DNA of 64,000 bases from Pirellulales bacterium (lineage in GTDB: Bacteria; Planctomycetota; Planctomycetia; Pirellulales; JADZDJ01), in contig DASRSD010000145.1 in the NCBI GenBank assembly GCA_035656635.1, positions 1 to 64,000 on the forward strand, written 5' to 3'. Below are positions 37,357 through 48,283 of the stretch, piece by piece (positions within the stretch are counted from its first letter, which is position 1; every line of letters starts with the position of its first letter). The position numbers were made by a program, and so were the translations under genes. Below the pieces are notes generated by a model. It had not been told where the DNA came from. It ran no database searches and saw nothing but the letters and a program-made list of their open reading frames with translations.

Positions 37357-38133
37357 TTAACTTTCCTGCCCGACGCTGCCGACTGCAAACGACGGCGTCT
37401 GCTTTGTCGTGAGACTTGTGTAGATGATGCAACTCGTAAGGATTCCGGCCAGTACCAGCGTGGAGCCGATGGTGCCAAAGCCCACTCCGCCCTTTTCGGC
37501 CGGTTTGGTCAGCAAATCGCCAAACGTGGCCCCAAACGGCCGCGTTAACACGAATGCAATCCAAAACAACAGCACGTGGTTTAACCGGGTAAACATGGCA
37601 GCCAGCGCCACCAGTGCAATCAATCCGCCGATGAGTGCCGCTCCGCCTAAAAATCCCAGGCCTGAATTGTCGGCCAAAAAATCTCCCAGTGCCGTGCCCA
37701 AGGTGTTGGAAAACAAAATCGCGATCCAATAAAACAGCTCCGCTTTGGTAGTGCGAATGTTGCTGACCGACAGGCTTTTCTCACTCAACCGCCACACCAG
37801 CAGCACGACAGCTAAGCACGTCATCAAAATGAGCGACCCTTTGGCATAGCCCAGGCCCAGCGTGCGGTCCATGAAGTCCGACATGGTAGTGCCGGCCATG
37901 CTGGTCGTGAGAATCACCGTCCAATACAACGCGGGAATGAAGCGGCTGGCTTTCAACTGCGCGACCAGCGAAATGAAAAACAGGCTGATGAGAATGACCG
38001 AACTGAGCCCGTAGCCCACGTTCAGGGTCATGGAAATCAAATCGCCCGCCGTTTCTCCCAGCGTGGTGGCGCAGATTTTCATGATCCAAAACGCCAGCGT
38101 AACCTGCGCAACTTTATTGGCATGAGCCGGCAT
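37357..38133 (-). CDS. COG4705-type membrane protein with four internal repeats
   Basis: A 258-aa membrane protein with about eight hydrophobic helices. Four copies of a helix-loop unit are visible: KICATTLGETAGDLISMTLN, ILTTSMAGTTMSDFMDRTLG, ILFSNTLGTALGDFLADNSG and VLTRPFGATFGDLLTKPAE. Each has a conserved T-x-G-x-x-x-[GS]-D core, so the protein arose by internal duplication. The repeated polar residues inside membrane segments suggest a transport path. ATG 38133 is chosen because it precedes the first repeat closely. No substrate is known. Confidence 0.75.
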   Translation of the reverse strand: MPAHANKVAQVTLAFWIMKICATTLGETAGDLISMTLNVGYGLSSVILISLFFISLVAQLKASRFIPALYWTVILTTSMAGTTMSDFMDRTLGLGYAKGSLILMTCLAVVLLVWRLSEKSLSVSNIRTTKAELFYWIAILFSNTLGTALGDFLADNSGLGFLGGAALIGGLIALVALAAMFTRLNHVLLFWIAFVLTRPFGATFGDLLTKPAEKGGVGFGTIGSTLVLAGILTSCIIYTSLTTKQTPSFAVGSVGQES

Positions 38134-38170
38134 TGTTAGCGCTCTACATTTGCTATTCCGCATTCCCCAT

Positions 38171-39031
38171 TCACTTCTTCTCGCCCAACACTTCCGACAC
38201 TTTGGGTTCAATCGCCGCGGCCCAAATTTCGTAGCCCTTAGCATTGGGATGCAAATGGTCGGGCATAATGTCGTCGGGCAACGTGCCGTCCGCTTCTAAA
38301 AATTTATCGCCGATGTCGATGTAAAAAATCAATTTGCCGTCGGCCAGCTTGGAAATGATGGCGTTGGCGTCGGCGATTTTCTTCCGCTGCACTTTGGTGA
38401 CTTCCTTGGCGGCGGCAATTCGCGCCGGCATGTCCGCCGGATCTACCGTGCGCTTGCCGTTTTGCGTTACCACGCCTTCCAATTGGGCATCAGAGGTGGC
38501 GCCGCGGGGGAAGATTCCCATCAACAGAATTTTGGCGTCGGGCAGCTTTTGTCGCATTTGCTCCACAATGGCCTTCACGCCGTCGGCAATTTGCTCAGCA
38601 GTATTTTCGCTCCCCGGTGCGTTATTGGTGCCAATCATAATGACGGCGAGTTTGGGATGAATGCCGTCGATGTTGCCTTGCTCGTGCCGATACAAGACAT
38701 GCTGCGTGCAGTCACCGCTAATGCCGTCGTTCATGGCCTTGCGATTGCCGTAATACTTTTCCCACACGTCCTTGCCGCGCGTTTCCCAACCCTGCGTGAT
38801 GGAATCGCCCACGAACAGCAAATCAACATCCCCTTCTTTGGCGCGCTGGCTGATTTTATCGATTCGCGATTGTGTTCCCGAATGAATCACCGGCGCCACG
38901 GCGGTATTTTTCGCCGGTTCGGTGGCGGTGGCCGTGCCGGAATCGTCGGCGGCCGAGGCGAAACGGCTGTTTAACAAAACCAGCGAGATCGGCAGTGCCA
39001 GCAACAACACACGGCGGTGCAGCAATTTCAT
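38171..39031 (-). CDS. SGNH/GDSL-family secreted hydrolase
   Basis: A 286-aa exported esterase-like protein. The signal peptide is MKLLHRRVLLLALPISLVLL. Block I is LLFVGDSITQGWETRG (nucleophile Ser in GDS). The Gly block lies near KAMNDGISGDCTQHVLYRHE, the Asn block is MIGTNNAPGSENT, and the catalytic DxxH is in DDIMPDHLHPNAKGYEIWA. It resembles the platelet-activating-factor acetylhydrolase group, which in planctomycetes often deacetylates sugars. A GGAG site precedes ATG 39031. Confidence 0.9.
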   Translation of the reverse strand: MKLLHRRVLLLALPISLVLLNSRFASAADDSGTATATEPAKNTAVAPVIHSGTQSRIDKISQRAKEGDVDLLFVGDSITQGWETRGKDVWEKYYGNRKAMNDGISGDCTQHVLYRHEQGNIDGIHPKLAVIMIGTNNAPGSENTAEQIADGVKAIVEQMRQKLPDAKILLMGIFPRGATSDAQLEGVVTQNGKRTVDPADMPARIAAAKEVTKVQRKKIADANAIISKLADGKLIFYIDIGDKFLEADGTLPDDIMPDHLHPNAKGYEIWAAAIEPKVSEVLGEKK

Positions 39032-39401
39032 GGTTGGGCTCCAATTTTGGCGTGAAAAGGTGGTCCGTAGGCGCTTCCCCCAAGCGGCTGTCAACCACAA
39101 ATCAGCATAAACGCCGCGCACTGCCAAGGGAAGCCGCCGATGCCTGCCGGTCAACCGATGCCTGCCGGCCAGCGGAACGGCTGCCTCTGGCAACCTTCGC
39201 GATTCTAGCCCCGTAGCTAAATTTAGAATGAATCTTTTAATCCCGCTTGCAAAACGCATCGGAATAGCAAACGATAGTAGAGAAGGGCATCCGGCGATTG
39301 AGTTGCGCCGGGAATCAGGGTATGCTATTTGGATTGTCTGTCGCTCCCGGGGGGGAGGCTGTCAGAAATTGTTTCCCTCCATCTTTTGCGGAGCATGTGC
39401 C

Positions 39402-40799
39402 ATGCGTTGCATGCCGGTCGGTTTTGTGCGGACCTGGCGGTGGATTGCAGTCGTAGTTTTTTTACACGCTGCGGCAATCACCGCCGAGGCTGCCACCAAT
39501 TCCATCAGCCTGTCGATTGCTGCCGGCGATCACAACCGCTTGAACACACCGGTCTGCGTGGAGTTGGCCGTCGATAGCGCGCTGAAAAACGCCACTTGGG
39601 CCATGCTCAGCGATGGCGCCGGCCACACCTTGGTGGGGCAAGTGACGCCGCCCAGCTTGCTGGCCGCGCCCGGGAGTGCCAAGGGAGACACGGTCCGCCG
39701 AGAGCTGCACTTCATTCTGCCCGATTTGAAGTCGGGCCAAACCGCCAACTATACCGCTACGTTGTCGGAAGCACCTCCATCGGATGTCGAACATGCGACG
39801 GTCTTCCGCTGGGAAGATACCGCCGGCGATCATGACGATTTGCTTTTCGGCTCTCGCCCCGTAATTCGCTACATGTATCAAAAGCTGGACGAAAGCTCCA
39901 CTGATGCGCGGATGGCCACGTTCAAGCCGTACCATCATGTGTTCGATCCGGAAACCGGCACGCAGCTCCTCACCAAAGGCGCCGAAGGAGCCCATGACGA
40001 ATGGCCGCATCATCACGGCGTGTTTTACGGCTTCCGGGAAGTCACGTACGATGGCGGCAAAAAATGCGATATTTGGCACTGCCCCGCCGCGTTTCAGGAG
40101 CATGCCGCATTTTTATCGACAGCCGCCGGCCCGGTGTTAGGTCGTCAGTTGATGGAAATCAATTGGGTCGCGGAGCCCAGCAAGGGAGATGCTCTCAACC
40201 ATCACCCGGCCACGCCCGATGCTCCCAATGCCACCTTCGCCAAAGAAAAGCGCGAAGTCACCGTGTACAACATTCCCGGCGGCACGCTGTTGGAATTTGC
40301 TTCCAGCCTGAACGCCATTTTGCCCCCGGTGCATCTGGATGGCGATCCGCAACATTCCGGCTTCCACTTCCGCGCCAATAACGAAGTGATGCAAAAAACC
40401 AAAGGCGAAACCTATTTCCTGCGTCCCGACGGCCAAGGCCCGCTCACCGTGCACGAAGGCAAGGGAGCCACCGGCGATGAAACCCGCAATTGGGATCCCA
40501 AATCGAAAAATCCCGACCCACGCACCATCAACATGCCGTGGGATGCCATGAGCGTGATGATCGGCGGCAAGCGCTACACCGTGGCTTATTTGGATAACAG
40601 CCACAATCCCAAGCCTTCCCGCGGCAGCGAGCGCGAATACGGCCGCATCGGCAATTACTTTGTGGCCGATTTGACCAACGAAGAACGGCCGCTGGATGTC
40701 GATTATCGCCTCTGGATTCAATCCGGCGAAATGAACATTCCGCAGTGCACCGCGCTGGATGAAGACTTCAACGATCCGCCGGTGGTGACGGTTAAATAG
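39402..40799 (+). CDS. PmoA family (DUF6807) secreted protein, copy 1
   Basis: A 465-aa exported protein. A signal peptide (WRWIAVVVFLHAAAITAEAA) precedes an N-terminal beta domain and the DUF6807/PmoA core. Core segments are RPVIRYMYQKLDESS, PYHHVFDPETG, DEWPHHHGVFYGFREVTYDG, GFHFRANNEV and PWDAMSVMIGGKRYTVAYLD. The His-rich DEWPHHHG is the family hallmark. The family name comes from a proposed methane oxygenase relation, but planctomycete members more likely act on sugars. ATG 39402 follows a GGAG; a longer frame reaches to 39228. A paralogue lies at 58595-59665. Confidence 0.85.
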   Translation: MRCMPVGFVRTWRWIAVVVFLHAAAITAEAATNSISLSIAAGDHNRLNTPVCVELAVDSALKNATWAMLSDGAGHTLVGQVTPPSLLAAPGSAKGDTVRRELHFILPDLKSGQTANYTATLSEAPPSDVEHATVFRWEDTAGDHDDLLFGSRPVIRYMYQKLDESSTDARMATFKPYHHVFDPETGTQLLTKGAEGAHDEWPHHHGVFYGFREVTYDGGKKCDIWHCPAAFQEHAAFLSTAAGPVLGRQLMEINWVAEPSKGDALNHHPATPDAPNATFAKEKREVTVYNIPGGTLLEFASSLNAILPPVHLDGDPQHSGFHFRANNEVMQKTKGETYFLRPDGQGPLTVHEGKGATGDETRNWDPKSKNPDPRTINMPWDAMSVMIGGKRYTVAYLDNSHNPKPSRGSEREYGRIGNYFVADLTNEERPLDVDYRLWIQSGEMNIPQCTALDEDFNDPPVVTVK

Positions 40800-40996
40800 C
40801 CCGCAGTGAAATCAGGCGTTTGTACAAAGCCGCGGCCGTCGATCGCGCCACACGAAGGCATTTCGTCCGCCGGAGGGTGGCCAAGGTTGAGCGCAGCGGG
40901 CCCCCGGAGAATCCGGCGGTTTGACCGTCCGTCCCGGCAACTCTAAAATCGCCATTCTCTGGCGATTTTCGTTCCTTTCTCGTGGGGAGCCCGCTC

Positions 40997-42976
<1,980 letters not shown>

Positions 42977-42990
42977 AGATCGATGATCAG

Positions 42991-43588
42991 CTACGGATTG
43001 ATCGGTCTTAAGGCGTCAGAGAATGAATCTGCTAGCTTACAACTCCATTCGCTGAGGTTCGCGATGATATTTGGCGTTCCAAAATCCTTCCAATTCTTCG
43101 TGGCGAATACTGCATCTGGAGTTTGACGTTGTTTGAGATCCTCAACGATGCTACCCCAGGATGATCGCATCTTGTGGCGAGAGGCCATGACGAGATTCCT
43201 GGAGCAATGCCTCTGCGAATTCAAGTTCGGTTAACGGGATAGATCGGCCTACGTTAATGAGCCTCGAAATAGTCTTCTCAAGCTGGTTCCTTTCGGATTG
43301 CTCGATTGCGGCTAGCTGAGATGCCACCATTTCAACCTTCTTAGTCAACGGCACATGGAGCCAAGATCGCTGCAAATCCTGTAATTCAACTGAAAGCTGG
43401 CTTATAAGTCGCTGTCTATTACGGCTACGTTGCGATATCGTAGAAAACGGCTCACAGAGCGCAAATACTGGTATAGCGAGTTCTATCGTTCCTTTTTCCG
43501 CAAGTGCAAGGAGTTGTTCTGCTTGATTGCTTTCCTGCTGTTGCAATGCAAGTTCTAAGACAAAATTCGATTCGAGGTAAAGTCTCAA
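42991..43588 (-). pseudogene. PIN-domain protein with one-base frameshift
   Basis: The first frame (TTG 43588, just after the upstream gene's stop and preceded by GGAGTAGG) encodes a PIN-like start RLYLESNFVLELAL. It continues through an alpha-helical middle to HGLSPQDAIILG and then meets a stop. The next frame continues with SIVEDLKQRQTPDAVFATKN then WKDFGTPNIIANL, the expected PIN C-terminal half. Removing one G (plus-strand C) in the run at 43154-43157 joins both parts into about 199 residues. Candidate acidic residues are E6 and the Asp in PQDAI. PIN proteins are usually RNases; this is either a broken gene or a sequence error. Confidence 0.7.
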
Positions 43589-43592
43589 TTAC

Positions 43593-44043
43593 CTACTCCG
43601 CCGATACGGAACTACCTCGAACTGCTGAAATGAATCCTAGAGATTCAATTTTCTTTTCAGAATCAGAGAGAGCTAGTCGCGAGTCTCCAGAAAGATCAAT
43701 TAACCATTGTTGAACTAATAGCTCTAATTCTCTTCCCCGCAGTCGCTTTGACCGGTCTATGTTCTCCGAATAACGAGTCAGAATCGGCTGCATGTCGACC
43801 TCCAAATCCGGTAGGGAATCTATACTGGATTCCGCACGATTCTTCCACAAGAACAAATGGTCCTCGGAAGTTAGAAGAAAAATAGGGTGCGTTCCCGGGC
43901 ATTCCATGCGAGAGTAAATTCCTGCGAATCGCAGTTGCGGCCTCTTTAGAAAGTCGTTCCTGATTTTTTACTTCAACGAACGCCAGCGGTTCTCCGTTTT
44001 GAGAACGTACGACTAAATCAAATGTGGGCGAACTAGTTGACAT
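43593..44043 (-). pseudogene. Putative PD-(D/E)XK nuclease-like partner of the PIN gene, frameshifted
   Basis: From ATG 44043 the protein reads MSTSSPTFDLVVRSQNGEPL then AFVEVKNQERLSKE. The FDLVV...FVEVK spacing resembles the D-(x)n-ExK core of restriction-type nucleases. At SHGMPG the frame is lost; the other frame continues THPIFLLTSEDHLFLWKN to LRGRELELLVQQWLIDLSG. Dropping one G (plus-strand C) in CCCGGG near 43894-43899 restores about 150 residues. Its stop (43593) is 4 bp from the PIN start, so the two form a unit. The nuclease assignment is tentative, as no full fold can be confirmed. Confidence 0.6.
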
Positions 44044-44670
44044 AATGATGTGCTTTCATTTCTCACCGTATTATTCATTATCTCATACAATTCATCAAAT
44101 AGATATTTTTCTCTCGGAATTTCGACTCGGCTGCAATGGGGTATTGGAAAGAGCATGAATGCCCACATTTATACGTTCTTATAGCTAAACCACCGACATC
44201 TTTGTTGCCGTCATGTTCCTGAGGGCCGCCCTACCCCATCTTCTGCATCCGCGCAATTGCAGCGACATCGCCGCCGGCAAAAAAACCCGACGAATTGTTC
44301 TTACGCATCGAAAAAGCTAATCCTTCGCGCTCTTCGCGCCTTCACGGTTCCTAACCATTCTGCAAGCTTACACCGTGCTGGCCAACTCTGTTTCAGCCGC
44401 TATCTCTGTGTTCCTCTGCGTCCTCTGTGGTGATCCGTTCGATTCGGTGAAAGAGGCTAAGCTGAGCGAATGCGATACAGTCTGATGCGCCATAGCTCGA
44501 CTCAAATTATTTGGTTCCTCGGTCGCTCTCCACACTAAGTGCGCCGTCGCTTTATTTCCGATCTCGCGGCAGCGGTGGCACAATCCTTGCACTTGAACGC
44601 CTGGGTTACTTTCTGTTTTCGCACCTAGGGCCGCACGCGCCTCACCATATTCCACGCAAGGACTCCTGCC
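44044..44670. other. Intergenic region with one interspersed repeat
   Basis: No gene is supported. The first 150 bp is AT-rich and may hold the promoter of the leftward nuclease/PIN module. Around 44403-44435 lies a CTGTGTTCCTCTGCGTCCTC-type stretch ending in TGTGGTGA, related to 19253-19283 (CCGTGGCCTCTGTGCCTCCG then TGGTGA), a dispersed repeat. The last 60 bp precede the Asn-rich protein gene. Confidence 0.5.
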
Positions 44671-46710
44671 ATGAAAATCGCTATTAGCACTTTTTGCCTT
44701 TTCGCAGCAAGTTTTGCCTTCTCGCTGAATTCTGCTTTTGCCGCCGGCGCAGCGGCTAATGGAGGAACTGCTGCCGCTGCTCCAGCTAGTGCAGGAGGAA
44801 CTGTCGCAAGCACCCCAGCCACTACCGGAACAGCTGCCGCCACAGGCGCTCCAGCCACGGGAGCAACGGCGGCGGGCGCAACAGGCACATCGGGGGCTAC
44901 ACCAGGCCGCGGACCATTCGGAGCCGGGAACGCTCCCACCGGCCGTGGCCCTTTCGGCAAAATACCGGTTAATCCGCCAATTCCGGGCGCAATCAATGGC
45001 GGCGTGCCCGGGACAAGTACTATCCCTGGGATGAATAACAATAAGACCACCAACAATGGCGCTACCAACGGCGCCAACAACAATGGCGCAATCAACAACG
45101 GCACCGGCAACAACGCAACTAACAATGGCGCTCAAAGCACCGGCACCATGGGTAGCACTCCAGCCACTCAACAAGCTGCTCAAGCGATGGGTGCAGTTGG
45201 GACTCCATCCACCACTGGCACCGTGGGTGTCAACGCGGCCGGAAATGCTGCCGCAGCTGCGTCGACAGGCACGGGAACCTCCAATACGTCTTCGACCAAT
45301 GGCGTTCCTGGCGCTTCAGGCAACACGAACTTTGCCAATGGAGTGCCGGGCGCTTCAGGCAATACCAACTTTGCTAATGGAGTGCCGGGCGCCTCAGGCA
45401 ACACGAACTTCGCTAATGGAGTGCCGGGGACTTCCGGAAACACTGGCACTGGCAATGCAACAAACGGCGTGAACAATGGCGGACAGAATCCCACGAGCAG
45501 CAGCACCCCCACTTCCGGTGCGACATCTGTCAATATGAATACCGGCGCAACCACCGGCGGTACATCCACCCCGGCTGTGTCCGCCTCCGGCTCCGCCGTG
45601 CTGGATGGCTCCGCATCCGCCGGTCTGGAAACAGCTTCCCCGACCGATGCAGCCGCTGCACGTGCCAGTCAATTCCCCGCCGCGGCGCATAGCAACAACA
45701 CGAATGTGGATATGTCGAATGGCACCATTACCAATGCCACCAGCAACAGCGGTGTCATCGGCGGCCCAAATGGTACACCAAGCAGCATCACAGGAACCCA
45801 AACCACCGGCACGGGAACCAATGGTGCGAACCCCGGGCCATTTCGCAGAGTTCCTGCCACCATGAACCCCTTCAATGGGTCCGGCACCGGCACGATCCAG
45901 AGCAATAATACCACCGGCACCACGCAAGGCGCTGCCACGAGTACCGAAAATAGCAAATCTCAAACTACCAGTGCCAATGGCATCGGTATCACTTCCGGCA
46001 ATACGGAAAATGGAACATCAGCCACTGGAACAGCCGGAACCCCTGCGAACAATTCCGCCAACAGCAATTCCACGAATGGCACTTCCCCCAACAATACTAA
46101 TTCCACCAGCAGCAATTCCAACAGTAACACCAACACCGGCACGGTAGGATCGAAAGTCGGCGCTTTTATCGACCGTCTTACAGGCAACGCGAACGCAAAT
46201 GGGATGGTCAACGTAAATGGCAGCGCAAGTACCGGGCTCAATGGCAAAACGAATACCGTTTCTGGCAGCGCCAGCGGTAATACCTCGGGCAGCAACGGCA
46301 CCGGAACGAACAACTCGAGCACAAATGCGGGTATTCAATTTGTTCCCGCGAATGGGAATACAGGCTTAAATCCGACTAATGCGAATTCGCCCACCGCCAC
46401 GCAAAATCCCGCGGGTAGTGATCCGCGAATGATCTTTCGCGATGGTCACTGGTTATATCACAACCAGAACAACACTTGGAGCCGTTACAACAACGGCCAA
46501 TGGAGCCCGCTGATTGGAGACCCACCGCACCTGATGAATGGCACATCATCCAGCAGAACCTCCTCTCCTACCACGACACCCAACAGCGCGGCCACTCCTA
46601 GTTCCGACAATTCCAGCTCGATGCTCCGGAACGATTCGGGGAATCCCACGAATCCTACCGATCCCATCTTGCAACTCCCCAAGTCTTCGGATGCTAAGAC
46701 CAATCCTTAA
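44671..46710 (+). CDS. Secreted Asn/Gly/Thr/Ser-rich repeat protein
   Basis: A 679-aa protein with signal peptide MKIAISTFCLFAASFAFSLN and cleavage near SAFAAG. An Ala/Thr/Gly-rich segment is followed by long runs rich in Asn, Gly, Thr and Ser. Four 13-residue tandem units NGVPGASGNTNFA lie at about 210-260. Near the C-terminus a small ordered patch stands out (DPRMIFRDGHWLYHNQNNTW then SRYNNGQWSPL), which looks like a W-x-Y-x-x-x-G-x-W module. Few charged residues are present. It may be a surface adhesin or matrix protein. No family is recognised, and composition alone makes homology calls unreliable. Confidence 0.75.
   Translation: MKIAISTFCLFAASFAFSLNSAFAAGAAANGGTAAAAPASAGGTVASTPATTGTAAATGAPATGATAAGATGTSGATPGRGPFGAGNAPTGRGPFGKIPVNPPIPGAINGGVPGTSTIPGMNNNKTTNNGATNGANNNGAINNGTGNNATNNGAQSTGTMGSTPATQQAAQAMGAVGTPSTTGTVGVNAAGNAAAAASTGTGTSNTSSTNGVPGASGNTNFANGVPGASGNTNFANGVPGASGNTNFANGVPGTSGNTGTGNATNGVNNGGQNPTSSSTPTSGATSVNMNTGATTGGTSTPAVSASGSAVLDGSASAGLETASPTDAAAARASQFPAAAHSNNTNVDMSNGTITNATSNSGVIGGPNGTPSSITGTQTTGTGTNGANPGPFRRVPATMNPFNGSGTGTIQSNNTTGTTQGAATSTENSKSQTTSANGIGITSGNTENGTSATGTAGTPANNSANSNSTNGTSPNNTNSTSSNSNSNTNTGTVGSKVGAFIDRLTGNANANGMVNVNGSASTGLNGKTNTVSGSASGNTSGSNGTGTNNSSTNAGIQFVPANGNTGLNPTNANSPTATQNPAGSDPRMIFRDGHWLYHNQNNTWSRYNNGQWSPLIGDPPHLMNGTSSSRTSSPTTTPNSAATPSSDNSSSMLRNDSGNPTNPTDPILQLPKSSDAKTNP
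45298..45453 (+). repeat. 39-bp coding tandem repeat (four units)
   Basis: Units begin at 45298, 45337, 45376 and 45415. The first three encode NGVPGASGNTNFA with mostly synonymous differences; the fourth reads NGVPGTSGNTGTG. Sequence drift at third positions suggests selection on the peptide. Spacer-free units rule out a CRISPR. Confidence 0.85.
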
Positions 46711-46813
46711 AGGTCGGCCATAAGAATTGCCACTGTTACGGCGACTTTTATTCCGTACGAACGCGGCTTGTGAGAGAGATCGTTCGCCCCTCAAGGCGGC
46801 GAAGTCTTAGCCA

Positions 46814-47479
46814 TTATTTTCCGGCCTGTCGACAAATTATGAATACCATCAGAGTGGAAAGCCCAACCAAGGATAAAGCCCCTGTCGAAGGCTCCGGCAC
46901 TGGCAACACGGTGAAGTTTGCGAAGCCCGTTTCAAACGTCGGATAAGAAACAAAATTGTCATCTGCATTCGTTGTCGTCACATTCATGGTCAGGTGGTAA
47001 TCCCCTACATCTAAGCCGCCAATCGGGAGCAAATATTCTTGGGGACCATAAAGCGTATTGCCGACAATGTCACCGAACCGCATCGTCGCATTCACCGTGA
47101 TGACGTTTCCAACAATCGTGTCCGACACACTTACATTTGCATACGAGGGAAGATGCGATAATTGTGGGATGACCACTGTCAGCGGCGCGCCAGCCAGCAG
47201 CGAGAAACTGCTTTGAGCAGGCGAACTTGGCCCTACATATGAAAGTGCCTCGTCGAAGGAAGTTACAATGCGGGGCGGAAAAAACCGCCAGGTATGGTCA
47301 GCTTCGACAGGGTTGCTCGGTTCGATCGTCAATTGCAGACCACTGCCGGTGCTAGTGAGATCGCCCAAATCATAGGTTCCGCCGCCTTCTTATGCCTCGG
47401 CGGGCGTATGGCCGACGACTGCCAGAAGAAAACCAGCGACGGCAATCGCCATTCGACCCGCGGAAATTTGCCGTGCCAT
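46814..47479 (-). pseudogene. PEP-CTERM protein gene with in-frame stop after the signal peptide
   Basis: From ATG 47479, preceded by GGGGGC, the frame encodes a signal peptide (MARQISAGRMAIAVAGFLLA then VVGHTPAEA). It then meets TAA at 47390-47392 and continues in the same frame as EGGGTYDLGDLTSTGSGLQL for about 190 residues, ending in the PEP-CTERM signal VPEPSTGALSLVG, a hydrophobic run and CRQAGK. The body reading frame is intact, so the damage is a single nonsense change. Readthrough or an internal TTG start at 47368 cannot be excluded, but the latter would lack export. Confidence 0.8.
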
Positions 47480-47592
47480 GAGAGCCCCCATATTCCGGCA
47501 ACTGAAAAATAAAGCCAGCCACAATCTTCGCCGAAGGCGCTCGTGGTGTCAATTGATTTTATCGGGCCAAATCTCAGGCGATTGCTAAGAAG

Positions 47593-47722
47593 AGGCTGTT
47601 TCAAAACTGGACTTCCTTCAAGGGTGGCTGGGGTCGAGTGCCGCCGAGCCCCCAGTGAATAGGCTGCTGGGGGCTCCCTTCGGTCGACCCCAGCCACCCG
47701 ATTCCTAGTTTTGAAACAGCCT
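47593..47722. repeat. Nested palindromic (MITE-like) element, copy A
   Basis: Three concentric perfect inverted pairs: outer AGGCTGTTTCAAAACT (47593-47608 with 47707-47722), middle GGGTGGCTGGGGTCGA (47622-47637 with 47684-47699) and inner GAGCCCCCAG (47646-47655 with 47667-47676). The middle and inner parts recur at 63305-63382, but the outer stem there is a different sequence. It has no coding capacity. It could form a long cruciform or RNA hairpin. Confidence 0.8.
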
Positions 47723-48210
47723 GTAAGTAAATGGTTTGCCATGGTCATCCGGCGATACCATCGCCGGCTTAGTGCGTGGCCCAAAAAGTGTGTTGAGCTT
47801 TCCGAGCAATGCCGCTATAGTGTACACATGTTCCGAAAGTGTTTTATCGCTGTGATGTTTTTGAATCCGCGCAGGGTGGACTGCGCGCGGCTTGGCATGG
47901 GCATAAGTCTTTCGCCCAGATACTCACAACGCCCGCCGGTTAACGACAATCGATCAGCGGAACAAGATCACACCGAGATCTACAATTCACCGAAAATGCT
48001 TGTTCCCAGCCTGAAACTCCCCGTGCTTTGTCAGCAGCAGTCCGCAAGCGGCACTGTGTTTTCGCGGCCAATTGGCAAACGTCGCAGACTAGATTATCCC
48101 TTTTTGTCCGAAAACTTTTTCTCGTGGGCAAAAACAAAAAGTTCTCAAACACTTTCGGCCCAATCAGTTGGTGAAAAACAGAATCTTCATACTGAAGTCG
48201 TTTTGCAAAC
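47723..48210. other. Intergenic region without a supported gene
   Basis: Between the nested palindrome and the cysK terminator. Frames here (including one of 115 codons on the minus strand that crosses the terminator, and one of 849 codons on the plus strand that runs antisense through cysK) lack family similarity and ribosome binding sites. I see nothing else convincing. Confidence 0.5.
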
Positions 48211-48243
48211 AAAAAAAGCCCGGGGATCAAAATCCCCGGGCTT
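48211..48243 (-). terminator. Intrinsic terminator of cysK
   Basis: On the minus strand a 12-bp perfect stem AAGCCCGGGGAT / ATCCCCGGGCTT with a 4-base loop TTTG is followed by a T-run (plus-strand A tract at 48211-48217). It lies 40 bp after the cysK stop. Confidence 0.95.
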
Positions 48244-48283
48244 GATTGTGTGGATTGCTTGTTCCAAGTTTGGACTGTTGCCA

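Noticed and set aside
44368-45183. A 271-codon minus-strand frame
   Set aside because: It is antisense to the start of the Asn-rich protein, which has a proper signal peptide. The frame is a compositional shadow made of Gly/Ser/Cys runs.
45298-45453. Tandem repeats considered as a CRISPR array
   Set aside because: The 39-bp units are contiguous, coding, and have no spacers.
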